A stretch of DNA of 64,000 nucleotides from Anaeromonas frigoriresistens (lineage in GTDB: Bacteria; Bacillota; Clostridia; Tissierellales; SIT17): the NCBI RefSeq assembly GCF_016820655.1, contig NZ_WSFT01000040.1, positions 62,001-126,000 on the forward strand, in the 5' to 3' direction. Below, one piece after another: positions 27,254 through 35,740 of the stretch (its first letter is position 1; the number at the start of each line of letters is the position of its first letter). A program made the translations under genes and the position numbers. The notes beneath the pieces were generated by a model. It saw only the letters and a list, made by a program, of their open reading frames with translations. It had not been told where the DNA came from and ran no database searches.

Positions 27254-28234
27254 TTGAAGAATTTATTAAAGGTTGAAAATTTAAAGACTCATTTTAAGCT
27301 AGATGATAAGACTGTATATGCAGTAAATGATGTATCCTTTGAAATAAAAAAAGGAGAGATAGTGGCGCTTATTGGAGAATCGGGAAGTGGTAAGTCTGTT
27401 ACTGCTCTATCAATTATGGGGATATTACCGATGCCTCCAGGTGAGATAAAATCAGGTGAAGTAATATTTGATGGAGAGGATTTATTAAGTAAGAAAAGAA
27501 AAGATCTTAAAAGTATCAGAGGAAATGAGATATCCATGATTTATCAAGAACCTATGACATCATTGAATCCTATGTTAAAGGTAGGATATCAAATAAAAGA
27601 AGCTCTCACCATTCATAATAAGGCAAAAGGAAAAGAAGCTAAAGCAAAGGCTATAGAGTTACTTAGAAAAGTAGATATACCAGAGCCAGAGAAAAGATAT
27701 AACTCTTATCCCTATGAATTGAGTGGTGGTATGCGACAAAGGGTAATGATAGCTATGGCATTAATATGTAATCCTAAACTACTCATAGCTGATGAGCCTA
27801 CTACTGCCCTTGATGTGACAATACAAGCAGAAATATTAGAATTAATCAAAGATCTAAAAAATGAATATAATATGTCAGTATTATTTATTACTCATGATTT
27901 AGGTGTAGTCACTAATATTGCTGATAGAATTTTAGTAATGTATGCAGGTAAGATTAGGGAGATAGCAGATACAAAAGAATTATACAAGAATCCTTTACAT
28001 CCTTATACTGTAGGATTGATGAAATGTATTCCTAGACTCAATGATCCCACAAAGAAGCTGTACACAATAGATGGAAATGTACCTGACCTGTTAAAAGAGC
28101 CAAAGGGCTGTGCTTTTTATGAAAGATGTGAAAAACGGATGGATAAATGTAAAGATAATGTCCCTAGCTTGATTGAATACAGTACAGACCATTATGTTAG
28201 ATGCTGGCTTTATGAGGAGGGAAAAAATGAATAA
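27254..28234 (+). CDS. oligopeptide ABC transporter ATPase (OppD/DppD-like)
   Basis: The 326-residue ATPase has Walker A GESGSGKS, Q-loop IYQEPMTSLNP, signature LSGGMRQRVMIA, Walker B LLIADEPTTALD, and the H-loop FITHDLG. The C-terminal oligopeptide-transporter extension carries the usual Cys pattern (GCAFYERCEKRMDKC...RCWL). TTG start behind AGGGGTGAG. It follows the fusion permease by 17 bases and overlaps the next ATPase. Confidence 0.94.
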   Translation: MKNLLKVENLKTHFKLDDKTVYAVNDVSFEIKKGEIVALIGESGSGKSVTALSIMGILPMPPGEIKSGEVIFDGEDLLSKKRKDLKSIRGNEISMIYQEPMTSLNPMLKVGYQIKEALTIHNKAKGKEAKAKAIELLRKVDIPEPEKRYNSYPYELSGGMRQRVMIAMALICNPKLLIADEPTTALDVTIQAEILELIKDLKNEYNMSVLFITHDLGVVTNIADRILVMYAGKIREIADTKELYKNPLHPYTVGLMKCIPRLNDPTKKLYTIDGNVPDLLKEPKGCAFYERCEKRMDKCKDNVPSLIEYSTDHYVRCWLYEEGKNE

Positions 28235-29222
28235 TAAAGAAACATTAATTAAGGTAGAAAATCTAAAAAAATATTTCCCTATGAATAAATCCAATATATT
28301 AACCCATACACAAAATGTGAAGGCTGTAGATGGCATTTCCTTTGATATTTTAAAGGGAGAGACCTTTGGGTTGGTTGGAGAAAGTGGGTCAGGAAAAAGT
28401 ACTACAGGTCATCTGATTCTTAGATTATTAAATCCTACAGATGGAAAAGTATATGTAGAAGACAAAGATATATATCAACATTCGGATAGAAAATTTAGGA
28501 AGATGAGAAAAGATTTACAGATAATATTTCAAGATGCTTCTTGGGCTTTAGATCCTAAGATGATAATAGAGGATATATTAACAGAGCCTTTGAGAATTCA
28601 TAAAATAGTCCCTAGATTTGAAACGGAAAAAGAAGTAAAAAGATTATTAGATATTGTGGGTCTATCAAAAAATGATGCTAAAAAATTCCCCCATGAATTT
28701 AGTGGAGGGCAAAGACAAAGGATAGGTATTGCCAAGGCAATATCTACTAGGCCAAAGTTTATTCTATGTGACGAGCCAGTTTCAGCACTTGATGTATCTA
28801 TACAATCAAAAATATTAAATCTGCTTACTGATTTACAAAGGGAATATGATCTTACATATTTATTTATTGCCCATGGTCTTAATGTAGTAAAGCATGTATC
28901 TGATAGAGTAGGGGTAATGTATTTAGGAAAGATAATGGAAATAGGGAATGTAAATACCATATACAACGATCCGAAGCACCCATATACCAAAGCTTTGATA
29001 TCAGCATTTCCTGATCCAAATCCTGAAGTGAAAAATGAGAGAATAGTATTAAAAGGTGAGATACCAAGCCCGATAAATCCACCAAAAGGATGTCTATTTC
29101 ATACAAGATGTCCCTATAAAATGGATATATGCGATAAAGTCATACCGCAACTTACGGATATCAATGAAGGACATAAATCAGCTTGTTTTTTAAATGAAGA
29201 AGTAATGGCAAAGATAGAATAA
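28227..29222 (+). CDS. oligopeptide ABC transporter ATPase (OppF/DppF-like)
   Basis: The 331-residue second ATPase has Walker A GESGSGKST, Q-loop IFQDASWALDP, signature FSGGQRQRIGIA, Walker B FILCDEPVSALD and the H-loop as FIAHGLN. The C-terminal Cys pattern is GCLFHTRCPYKMDIC...ACFL. It starts at ATG 28227 behind GAGGAGGG and overlaps the previous stop by eight bases. The Q-loop pattern of the OppF subtype is present. The operon ends here without a substrate-binding protein gene. Confidence 0.94.
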   Translation: MNNKETLIKVENLKKYFPMNKSNILTHTQNVKAVDGISFDILKGETFGLVGESGSGKSTTGHLILRLLNPTDGKVYVEDKDIYQHSDRKFRKMRKDLQIIFQDASWALDPKMIIEDILTEPLRIHKIVPRFETEKEVKRLLDIVGLSKNDAKKFPHEFSGGQRQRIGIAKAISTRPKFILCDEPVSALDVSIQSKILNLLTDLQREYDLTYLFIAHGLNVVKHVSDRVGVMYLGKIMEIGNVNTIYNDPKHPYTKALISAFPDPNPEVKNERIVLKGEIPSPINPPKGCLFHTRCPYKMDICDKVIPQLTDINEGHKSACFLNEEVMAKIE

Positions 29223-29250
29223 AAGAACTGGAGTAATCCAGTTCTTTTTT
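29221..29250. terminator. terminator of the peptide transporter operon
   Basis: The stem AAAAGAACTGGA / TCCAGTTCTTTT with a GTAA loop and T run separates convergent genes. Confidence 0.85.
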
Positions 29251-29686
29251 AGCAACTAAAGAAGTCTATCCTATCTAAGTCTATTCCTGTATATACCCAT
29301 CTATTAAAGCGTCTTACCCATCTATATCCAGCAATACTATTTCTACCTAGGAATACAGGATAAAACCAGAATCTTCTTCCATTATCTAAGCGTACTCTAG
29401 TCATTCTATATAAACAACGTCTTATGGAACCAGGATCTACCCGATAAGGTGAAAAATCCGATTCAAAATCTGGGCCAAAAGGTGGTGGAGGTCCAGCGGG
29501 GGGGCCATCTGGGCCTCTTCCAGGTGGTCCTGGAGGTCCATCAGGACGTCTTCCTGGAGATCTGCCAGGGCCAGGACCAAAAGGTCTATCATCATCAAAG
29601 GGACCATCTGGTCTTGGTCCAAAAAATCCATCAGGACCAAAGAATCCATCTGGGGAAAATTCTTGCATATATCTAAAATCATCCAT
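29249..29686 (-). CDS. Gly/Pro-rich protein with conserved C-terminal domain
   Basis: The 145-residue protein starts behind AAAGGAGTATATTA. Residues about 12-80 are collagen-like but irregular (PDGFFGP repeats, then GPPGPPGRGPDGPP). The C-terminal ~60 residues form a compact aromatic and basic domain (CLYRMTRVRLDNGRRFWFYPVFLGRNSIAGYRWVRR... and final FFSC) that looks conserved rather than low complexity. There is no signal peptide. A spore-surface or matrix role is possible but unproven. Its upstream region faces the Fur boxes about 100 bases away. Confidence 0.7.
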   Translation of the reverse strand: MDDFRYMQEFSPDGFFGPDGFFGPRPDGPFDDDRPFGPGPGRSPGRRPDGPPGPPGRGPDGPPAGPPPPFGPDFESDFSPYRVDPGSIRRCLYRMTRVRLDNGRRFWFYPVFLGRNSIAGYRWVRRFNRWVYTGIDLDRIDFFSC

Positions 29687-29786
29687 ATTAATATACTCCT
29701 TTCTTGATACTACTATATTATATTGATGGATAATTAGAGTTGTGATTTAATGATTATAAAAAATGAAAATTTTTTTGAAAAAAGAC

Positions 29787-29841
29787 TTGATAATCATTCT
29801 CAATTATGCTATTATAGTTATAGAGTTGATAATGAGTCTCA
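29787..29841 (+). promoter_or_regulatory. Fur-controlled promoter with two Fur boxes
   Basis: TTGATA (29787-29792), a 17-base spacer and TATTAT (29810-29815) form a promoter. TGATAATCATTCTCA (29788-29802) covers the -35 and matches the Fur 7-1-7 inverted repeat TGATAAT-N-ATTATCA with one mismatch. TGATAATGAGTCTCA (29827-29841) lies at the start point with three mismatches in the right half. Repression by iron-loaded Fur (or a close homologue) is expected. Confidence 0.75.
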
Positions 29842-30060
29842 ATTAAAGACGAGTTACAGCTATTGACAAAGATTAATCAGCGATGTTTAAAGGTGTTGAA
29901 TAATATATTACCCCCCATTAATCAATACCTACCCATTTACGTAAATTCATAATTTACAAAATTCCATAGTAGTATTTTAAAGTATATCTTGCCGATTATA
30001 CTTAATAAACACCTCCCTGAATTAGGGAACCCCTAGGGTACGAACCTAGGGGTTTTTTTT
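29822..30060 (+). ncRNA. candidate iron-responsive small RNA (about 240 nt)
   Basis: The stretch from the Fur-controlled start point to a strong terminator has no convincing ORF. It contains C-rich, apparently unpaired segments (TTACCCCCCATTAATC, ATACCTACCCATT and AACACCTCCCTG), a GTAAATT-CAT-AATTTAC hairpin at 29941-29957, and a short CCCT/AGGG stem before the terminator. C-rich loops complementary to Shine-Dalgarno sequences under Fur control are the hallmark of iron-sparing RNAs such as FsrA. The 29687-30124 interval otherwise has no gene. A cis-acting leader for the next gene is the main alternative. Confidence 0.55.
30028..30060 (+). terminator. strong rho-independent terminator of the small RNA
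   Basis: The perfect 10-bp stem AACCCCTAGG / CCTAGGGGTT with a seven-base loop is followed by an eight-to-ten T run. It lies 65 bases before the flavoprotein start. Confidence 0.9.
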
Positions 30061-30124
30061 GTGTGAAAATTAGAATAGAATATATGTAAAGGGTAATTGA
30101 ATATTAATATAGGTAGGGGTGCTG

Positions 30125-30862
30125 ATGGGAAAAAGAGTGATAGCTATTAATAGTAGTAAGCGAAAGAAGAATACTTATGGTATATTAAAAGAGTTGAAAG
30201 AAAAGTTTAAAGAGCAGGATATTCATATAGATATTTTGAATTTATTTGAATATAATATAACCCCTTGTGTTGGGTGTGAATCTTGTGTTAGGTTTGATAA
30301 ATGTGGATTAAAGGATGATACAGAAAAGTTAATGGAAATATTAAAATCATATGACGGAGTTATACTTAGTTCTCCCGTATACATGGGCAATGTTTCTGGA
30401 ATGATGAAATTATTTATTGATAGGACTGCTAAGTGGTTTCATAGGCCAGAACTTGTAGGAAAACCTATTATGTATGTTGTAACTACAGCAGCTTCGGGAA
30501 TAAATGATACAACTAAGTATTTAAAGGGAGTATCTATTCAATGGGGTATGATGCCTACTTCAAGTATCACTAGAACAGTAAATACCATTAAGAAGGATAT
30601 AAGAAAAGAGGAATACAGTGATTTTATAAATCATTTAAAAATGCATAGAGATAACTTTAAACCTTCTCTCAATCAATTAATAATGTATCAAGTTCAAAAG
30701 GTATTGGCTATAAAAATTCATGAAATAGATAGAGTGTTTTGGACTGAAAGAGGATGGAATAATAGTATTTATTATTATGGTAAAATACCCGCCTATAAAA
30801 AAAGTGTAGCAAAGATTTTTTATAATATGCTTTATAAAAAAGTAAAAAAGGTAGAAAACTAA
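30125..30862 (+). CDS. iron-sulfur flavoprotein-like NAD(P)H:FMN reductase family
   Basis: The 245-residue flavodoxin-fold protein has an N-terminal AINSSKRKKNTYG phosphate loop and SSPVYMGNVSGMMKLFIDR around the FMN site. C48-x2-C51-x2-C54-x5-C60 is the compact cluster motif of iron-sulfur flavoproteins, so a [4Fe-4S] cluster plus FMN is likely. The C-terminal ~80 residues are a basic extension. The ATG follows GGTAGGGGTGCTG. It may be expressed by read-through from the Fur-controlled promoter. Role: probably electron transfer or reduction of small oxidants. Confidence 0.82.
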   Translation: MGKRVIAINSSKRKKNTYGILKELKEKFKEQDIHIDILNLFEYNITPCVGCESCVRFDKCGLKDDTEKLMEILKSYDGVILSSPVYMGNVSGMMKLFIDRTAKWFHRPELVGKPIMYVVTTAASGINDTTKYLKGVSIQWGMMPTSSITRTVNTIKKDIRKEEYSDFINHLKMHRDNFKPSLNQLIMYQVQKVLAIKIHEIDRVFWTERGWNNSIYYYGKIPAYKKSVAKIFYNMLYKKVKKVEN

Positions 30863-30882
30863 TTTAATAGAGAGGTGAAAAT

Positions 30883-32136
30883 ATGGATGAATATAATAGA
30901 AATACATTAGAAAAGATAAAAGCATTAAAACCTTTGTTTTGGGGAAACCCAAATAAACTTATGTTTGAAAATATGGCTACAAAATTAGATATAAAATATA
31001 GCCAAATATTAGAAGCTGAAGATAGACTTAATAGATTTGCTCCTCTAATAAAAAGATTATTTCCAGAAACAGAAGATGGAATAATAGAATCTAAATTAAT
31101 AAAGGCTGATGATTTAATAAAATCCTTAGAACAGTCTTATACTATAGATATCAATGGAGATTTATATTTAAAATGTGATAACTATTTAGACATAGCTGGT
31201 TCGATTAAAGCCAGAGGTGGAATATATGAAGTTTTAAAAATAACAGAAGATATTTTACTAGATAATAATCTAATAAGTTTAGATGGAGATTATTCTAAGA
31301 TTACAGAAGGGTCATATAGAGATATTTTTTCTCAACATACTATAATAGTAGGCTCCACAGGAAATTTAGGAATGAGTATAGGTATAATGTCCACTGCTTT
31401 AGGGTTTAATGCAGAAATACATATGTCAAAGGATGCAAAAGAATGGAAGAAATCATTATTAAGAAGTAAAGGCGCAATTGTAATTGAACATAAAGATGAC
31501 TATTCAAAAGCAGTTGAAGAAGGAAGGAAGAAAGCGCTAGCTGATAAAAAAGCATTTTTTATTGATGATGAAAACTCTATAGATTTATTTTTAGGATATA
31601 GTGTAGCAGCCTTGAGAGTAGAGAAACAATTAATTGATATGGGTGTTATAGTTGATAGAGAAAATCCACTACATGTATATTTACCCTGTGGGGTTGGAGG
31701 AGCTCCTGGAGGGATAGCATTAGGACTTAAATACGTATTCAAGGATAATGTGTACTGTTACTTTGTAGAGCCTACCCATGCTCCTTGTATGCTACTTAGT
31801 TTAGTAACAGGGGATCATGAAAAGGTAAAAATATCTGATTATAGTATAGATAATGTAACTGAAGCTGATGGATTAGCTGTAGGTTCCCCATCAGGTTTAG
31901 TATCAAGAATAGCTGACTTCTTAATTGATGGTATATATACAATAGAGGATGAAGAGTTATTTAAGTTATTAAGCATATTGAAGGATTCAGAAGATATAAA
32001 GGCAGAGCCATCTGCTGTATCGAGTTTGAAAGGACCTATTATCAATAATAAGAAAGGAAGTCATATCATGTGGCTTACTGGTGGCTTATTTATTCCTGAT
32101 GATATCTACAATGAAATGTACAATAGAGGTAAATAG
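30883..32136 (+). CDS. dsdA: D-serine ammonia-lyase (D-serine dehydratase)
   Basis: The 417-residue PLP enzyme converts D-serine to pyruvate and ammonia. The PLP lysine lies in NYLDIAGSIKARGG; the phosphate-binding loop is VGSTGNLGMSIG, and the conserved LPCGVGGAPGGIALGLK and EPTHAPCMLLSLVTGDHE segments are present. Length fits DsdA. It starts 20 bases after the flavoprotein gene behind AGAGGTG, so it is probably in the same operon. It may detoxify or catabolise D-serine. Confidence 0.93.
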   Translation: MDEYNRNTLEKIKALKPLFWGNPNKLMFENMATKLDIKYSQILEAEDRLNRFAPLIKRLFPETEDGIIESKLIKADDLIKSLEQSYTIDINGDLYLKCDNYLDIAGSIKARGGIYEVLKITEDILLDNNLISLDGDYSKITEGSYRDIFSQHTIIVGSTGNLGMSIGIMSTALGFNAEIHMSKDAKEWKKSLLRSKGAIVIEHKDDYSKAVEEGRKKALADKKAFFIDDENSIDLFLGYSVAALRVEKQLIDMGVIVDRENPLHVYLPCGVGGAPGGIALGLKYVFKDNVYCYFVEPTHAPCMLLSLVTGDHEKVKISDYSIDNVTEADGLAVGSPSGLVSRIADFLIDGIYTIEDEELFKLLSILKDSEDIKAEPSAVSSLKGPIINNKKGSHIMWLTGGLFIPDDIYNEMYNRGK

Positions 32137-32142
32137 CTTCCA

Positions 32143-32171
32143 TTGACTATGCACAAGATAAGTAATAAGAT
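32143..32171 (+). promoter_or_regulatory. candidate promoter of the lemA-TPM operon
   Basis: TTGACT (32143-32148), a 17-base spacer and TAAGAT (32166-32171) lie in the gap after dsdA. Confidence 0.45.
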
Positions 32172-32203
32172 TTAAATATATAATAAATGAAGGGGAGATA
32201 AAA

Positions 32204-32773
32204 ATGAATAAAACATTGATAATTGTACTAGTTGCAATATTACTTATAGTAGGTATACCTGCTTTAATGATTGTAGGTAGTTATAATAACTTAGTTTCCT
32301 TAGATGAAGAGGTAAATGGAGCTTGGGCTCAAGTTGAGAACCAATTAAAGCGTAGAACTGATTTGATTCCAAATCTTGTGGAAACAGTAAAGGGATTTGC
32401 TCAGCAAGAAGAGGATATTTTAGTAGGAGTTACTGAGGCTAGATCTAGAGTGGTAGCAGCGGATTCACCAGAAGAATCAGCCAATGCTAATGCTCAACTT
32501 ACAAGTGCATTACAAGGACTTAATGTGGTAGTAGAAAGATATCCTGAATTAAAGTCAAATGAGAATTTTATTCGACTTCAAGATGAATTAGCTGGTACAG
32601 AAAATAGAATAGCAGTAGCAAGAAAAGATTATAACGATGCTGCTCAAACATTAAATAGTAAAATCAGAAGATTTCCTACGAATATAGCAGCAGGAATATT
32701 TGGGATAGATAGAAGAGAGTATTTTGAAGTGTCAGAGGAAGATCAAGAAGTACCTGATGTAAATTTTGAATAG
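32204..32773 (+). CDS. LemA family protein
   Basis: The 189-residue protein has an N-terminal membrane anchor (about 4-27) followed by a helical domain with the family signature SYNNLVSLDEEVNGAWAQVENQLKRRTDLIPNLVETVKGFA. The C-terminal FPTNIAAGIFGIDRREYFEV is also typical. Its molecular role is not established; it commonly sits next to TPM-domain proteins, as here. GAAGGGGAGA precedes the ATG. Confidence 0.93.
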   Translation: MNKTLIIVLVAILLIVGIPALMIVGSYNNLVSLDEEVNGAWAQVENQLKRRTDLIPNLVETVKGFAQQEEDILVGVTEARSRVVAADSPEESANANAQLTSALQGLNVVVERYPELKSNENFIRLQDELAGTENRIAVARKDYNDAAQTLNSKIRRFPTNIAAGIFGIDRREYFEVSEEDQEVPDVNFE

Positions 32774-32782
32774 GTGATATAG

Positions 32783-33553
32783 ATGCTTATGCGTAGAATA
32801 TTCAGTGTACTTTTATTATTTTCTATAATATTTAGTTTTAACATAGCTATAGCAGATGACTTTGAGCTTCCTGATCCTAGCTATGAATTCTATGTATATG
32901 ATGAAGCTAATATTTTAGATTCTAGTACTGAAAATCATATTATATCAGTAAATAAAAATATTTATCAGAAGTACGGAGCTCAGGTAGTTATTGCAACTGC
33001 GAATTCTTTACAGAATCGTTCTATAGAAGAATATTCAGTAGAATTATTTAGGAAATGGGAAATTGGAAGTAAAGAAGAAAACAATGGTATTCTCTTATTG
33101 GTAGCACCTAATGAGCAACAATTGAGAATTGAAGTTGGATATGGTTTAGAGGGGCAAATAAATGATGCTAAAGCTGGTAGAATAAGAGATAATTATCTTG
33201 TGCCTTATTTCCAACAGGGTGATTATAATAAAGGTGTATTACTAGCATTTGAGGAAATAGTAAAGGAAATAGATGAAGAGTATGAAGGTATAACTGAGGA
33301 TATTCAAGAAGACAATCTAAATAATGATCCACCTAACAGATCAACTAATGAAATGAGTGGTATCAAGAAGATATTTATCGCAATAATAGTATTGATACTT
33401 ATCTTTATTGATTTTAGATTTTTTGGTGGTTTCTTAACCTATATGCTAATAAGAAGTATAGGAAGAGGAGGAGGATCTGGTCGTGGAGGCGGCGGTGGTT
33501 CCTCTGGAGGAGGAGGCTCTTCTGGAGGTGGCGGTGCCTCAGGAGGATGGTAA
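32783..33553 (+). CDS. TPM domain membrane protein with Gly-rich tail
   Basis: The 256-residue protein has a signal peptide (cleavage near AIADDFELP), an extracytoplasmic TPM domain (about 30-160; YVYDEANILDSSTENHIISV... EVGYGLEGQINDAKAGRI), one C-terminal membrane segment, and a tail of GGGSS repeats ending GGW. It follows lemA by nine bases with GGTGATATAG as ribosome site. The pair is frequent in bacteria; an envelope-stress or repair role is suggested for the family but not shown here. Confidence 0.9.
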   Translation: MLMRRIFSVLLLFSIIFSFNIAIADDFELPDPSYEFYVYDEANILDSSTENHIISVNKNIYQKYGAQVVIATANSLQNRSIEEYSVELFRKWEIGSKEENNGILLLVAPNEQQLRIEVGYGLEGQINDAKAGRIRDNYLVPYFQQGDYNKGVLLAFEEIVKEIDEEYEGITEDIQEDNLNNDPPNRSTNEMSGIKKIFIAIIVLILIFIDFRFFGGFLTYMLIRSIGRGGGSGRGGGGGSSGGGGSSGGGGASGGW

Positions 33554-33554
33554 T

Positions 33555-33584
33555 AAAAAAACGGACAATTTTGTCCGTTTTTTT
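33555..33584. terminator. bidirectional terminator
   Basis: The stem AAAAAAACGGACAA / TTGTCCGTTTTTTT with a two-base loop lies between the TPM gene and the convergent helicase gene. Confidence 0.9.
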
Positions 33585-33589
33585 ATTTT

Positions 33590-35665
33590 TTATATTATTT
33601 TTAATAGATTATTTTCTAAGCTGATACTTAAAGAAATTTTCTTTTTACCATAGGATTTAAAATCTATAGTTATCATATCATCATTAATATCTAGTACAAT
33701 TCCTTCACCAAAAGATTTATGATTTACCCTATCTCCGTTGTGAATACCTAGTTCACAATGGGATAGAATCTTTTCAAGTTCTGATATGAATCTAGACTGG
33801 AAAACTTCTTCTCCATCTCTAGATTTATAAGTTATTAATTTTAGGTCTTTTTTAGCTCTTGTCATACCTACATAAAAGAGTCTTCTTTCTTCCTCTAAAG
33901 ATTTGCTATTTCCTAAATCATACTCATCTATACTACTTCCAGAAGGGAACTCACTATCTATTAAATCTACCATAAAAACTCTTTCAAACTCTAAACCTTT
34001 TGAAGAATGAAGAGTTGAAAGTCTAATCTTACCTTCTTGAAAAGTTCTGTTTGCATATAAAGATTTTTTTAAAAAATCTAATCTATCTAGAATTTCTAAT
34101 GGATTTGATAAACTCTGAGATATAAAATGAAGAGTAGATATAATAATCTTTATATTTTCATAGGCTTGTCCATATCTTTTAGAGTTATCCCGTAAAAATT
34201 GATCATATTCTAAGTCATATAAAACTGAGTCTACAAAATCTTTTGCACTCCACTTTTTTAATGCATTAAATTTATCACGAATTCTTCTGATATTGTTTTT
34301 TTGAAAAAACTTTATATCAGGGAATTCCATTAGCTTATCAAAGACAGATTCTGATGAGCTTTTCTTTTTAACAAATTGAACTTGAGCTTTGGAAATGTAT
34401 CCATTCATTTTATAATATATTCTTTCAAAGGCATGGATATCTGTATTATCGTAGGCTAAGGTGATAAAGGATAAAATATCTCTAATAATCCAATGTTCAA
34501 AGAAATTAATCTTTGAATCCCTTATATAAAAAGGTATATCATTTTTTAATAAACCATCTATTATAGCTATAGCTGATATATTATTTCTAAATAACACCGC
34601 AGCGTCTTTAGAATTGACTTTTAATTCATCAAATAAGTATTCGTATTGTTTTAAGTCGTTTTTAAATTTAGCAATTGTAACTGGTAAATTTTCAGGATTT
34701 TTAGTATGTAAATTTTTATTATATCTAATGAAATTGGATTTTATAAATTCATTAGAAGTATCTACTATATTGCTACTGGATCTATAATTCTGCTCCATAA
34801 AGAATATTTTAGAATTCTTATAGAGTTTATCAAAGGTTAGAAGGTACTCAGGATATGCCCCTCTGAAGCCATATATACTTTGGTCATCATCAGCCACTAT
34901 AAAAATATTATTTCTAGGGGCTGATAATAGTCTTATTATTTCATTTTGAGCTTTAGATGTATCTTGTCCCTCATCTACTTGAATATACTTATATCTATCT
35001 CTTATATTGCTAAGGATCAGTGGGTTTTTATTTAATATATCTATAGATAGGGTAAGCATATCATCAAAATCTATATAATTATTTTCTTTCTTAAAACTTT
35101 CATATTGTTTGTATATATTTTTAAAATCCTTAATATTAAGATTTTTATATTTAGAGAAATCATTTTCATCTATTAGCATATTTTTTACATAACCAATAGC
35201 ATTTAGTAGCTCCTCAAGTTTATCTTCGGATGGGATAGTGTTATTTACTTCTTTATATATACCCTTCAATAGTCTAATCTTATTTATTGGAGATTTTTTA
35301 CCCTCTATAAGGATAAAATTTTTATTATTAATCCTAGAATAGTTACGAATAAGCATATATACAAAACTATGAATGGTGGAAAAATGTACATTCCTATTTA
35401 TATGACCTCCAAAGACTTTATCAAACCTGTCTTTCATATCCATAGCTGAGGCCTTACTGAAGGTTACAGATAAGATATTATGAGGATTTATATTATGATT
35501 TAAAATTAGATTAGCAGTTCTTGCTATAAGCACAGTTGTTTTACCTGCTCCAGGTACAGCTAATACCAAGGCAGGGCCATCCATATGTAACACAGCTTCC
35601 CTTTGTTGTTTATTTAAGCTTATATTAAAATTATTTGATAAGTTATTGAAGAAAGTCTCTGGCAA
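33590..35665 (-). CDS. UvrD/PcrA-like superfamily 1 DNA helicase
   Basis: The 691-residue ATP-dependent 3'-5' DNA helicase has Walker A AVPGAGKT near residue 38, motif Ia TFSKASA, motif II VDEGQD (Gln-rich UvrD form), motif III DDDQSIYGFRGA, motif IV QNYRSS, motif V STLHSSKGLEF, and motif VI VGMTRAKKDL. The C-terminus carries the PcrA/UvrD tudor-like module (GDRVNHKSFGEGIVLDI). A TTG start sits behind AAGGAGTGTCTTGA. It is shorter and more divergent than PcrA and likely an accessory repair helicase. Confidence 0.9.
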   Translation of the reverse strand: MPETFFNNLSNNFNISLNKQQREAVLHMDGPALVLAVPGAGKTTVLIARTANLILNHNINPHNILSVTFSKASAMDMKDRFDKVFGGHINRNVHFSTIHSFVYMLIRNYSRINNKNFILIEGKKSPINKIRLLKGIYKEVNNTIPSEDKLEELLNAIGYVKNMLIDENDFSKYKNLNIKDFKNIYKQYESFKKENNYIDFDDMLTLSIDILNKNPLILSNIRDRYKYIQVDEGQDTSKAQNEIIRLLSAPRNNIFIVADDDQSIYGFRGAYPEYLLTFDKLYKNSKIFFMEQNYRSSSNIVDTSNEFIKSNFIRYNKNLHTKNPENLPVTIAKFKNDLKQYEYLFDELKVNSKDAAVLFRNNISAIAIIDGLLKNDIPFYIRDSKINFFEHWIIRDILSFITLAYDNTDIHAFERIYYKMNGYISKAQVQFVKKKSSSESVFDKLMEFPDIKFFQKNNIRRIRDKFNALKKWSAKDFVDSVLYDLEYDQFLRDNSKRYGQAYENIKIIISTLHFISQSLSNPLEILDRLDFLKKSLYANRTFQEGKIRLSTLHSSKGLEFERVFMVDLIDSEFPSGSSIDEYDLGNSKSLEEERRLFYVGMTRAKKDLKLITYKSRDGEEVFQSRFISELEKILSHCELGIHNGDRVNHKSFGEGIVLDINDDMITIDFKSYGKKKISLSISLENNLLKII

Positions 35666-35711
35666 TCAAGACACTCCTTAAATTAGAATATTAAAAGTAT
35701 ATCATAAGAAT

Positions 35712-35740
35712 AAAAAAAATCCCAGTATATACTGGGATTA
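35712..35740 (-). terminator. terminator of the ferredoxin gene
   Basis: The palindrome AATCCCAGTATATACTGGGATT (35719-35740) is followed on the minus strand by a T run (35712-35718 complement). Confidence 0.85.

Noticed and set aside
29449-29682. ORFs in the other frames of the Gly/Pro-rich gene
   Set aside because: They are created by the repeats and GC-rich codons of the real gene; only the 145-residue frame has a good ribosome site and a conserved-looking C-terminal domain.
29863-29952. 29-codon TTG ORF (and a 6-codon ATG ORF) inside the Fur-controlled transcript
   Set aside because: No ribosome site precedes either, and the peptides have no pattern. The region is better read as noncoding RNA.
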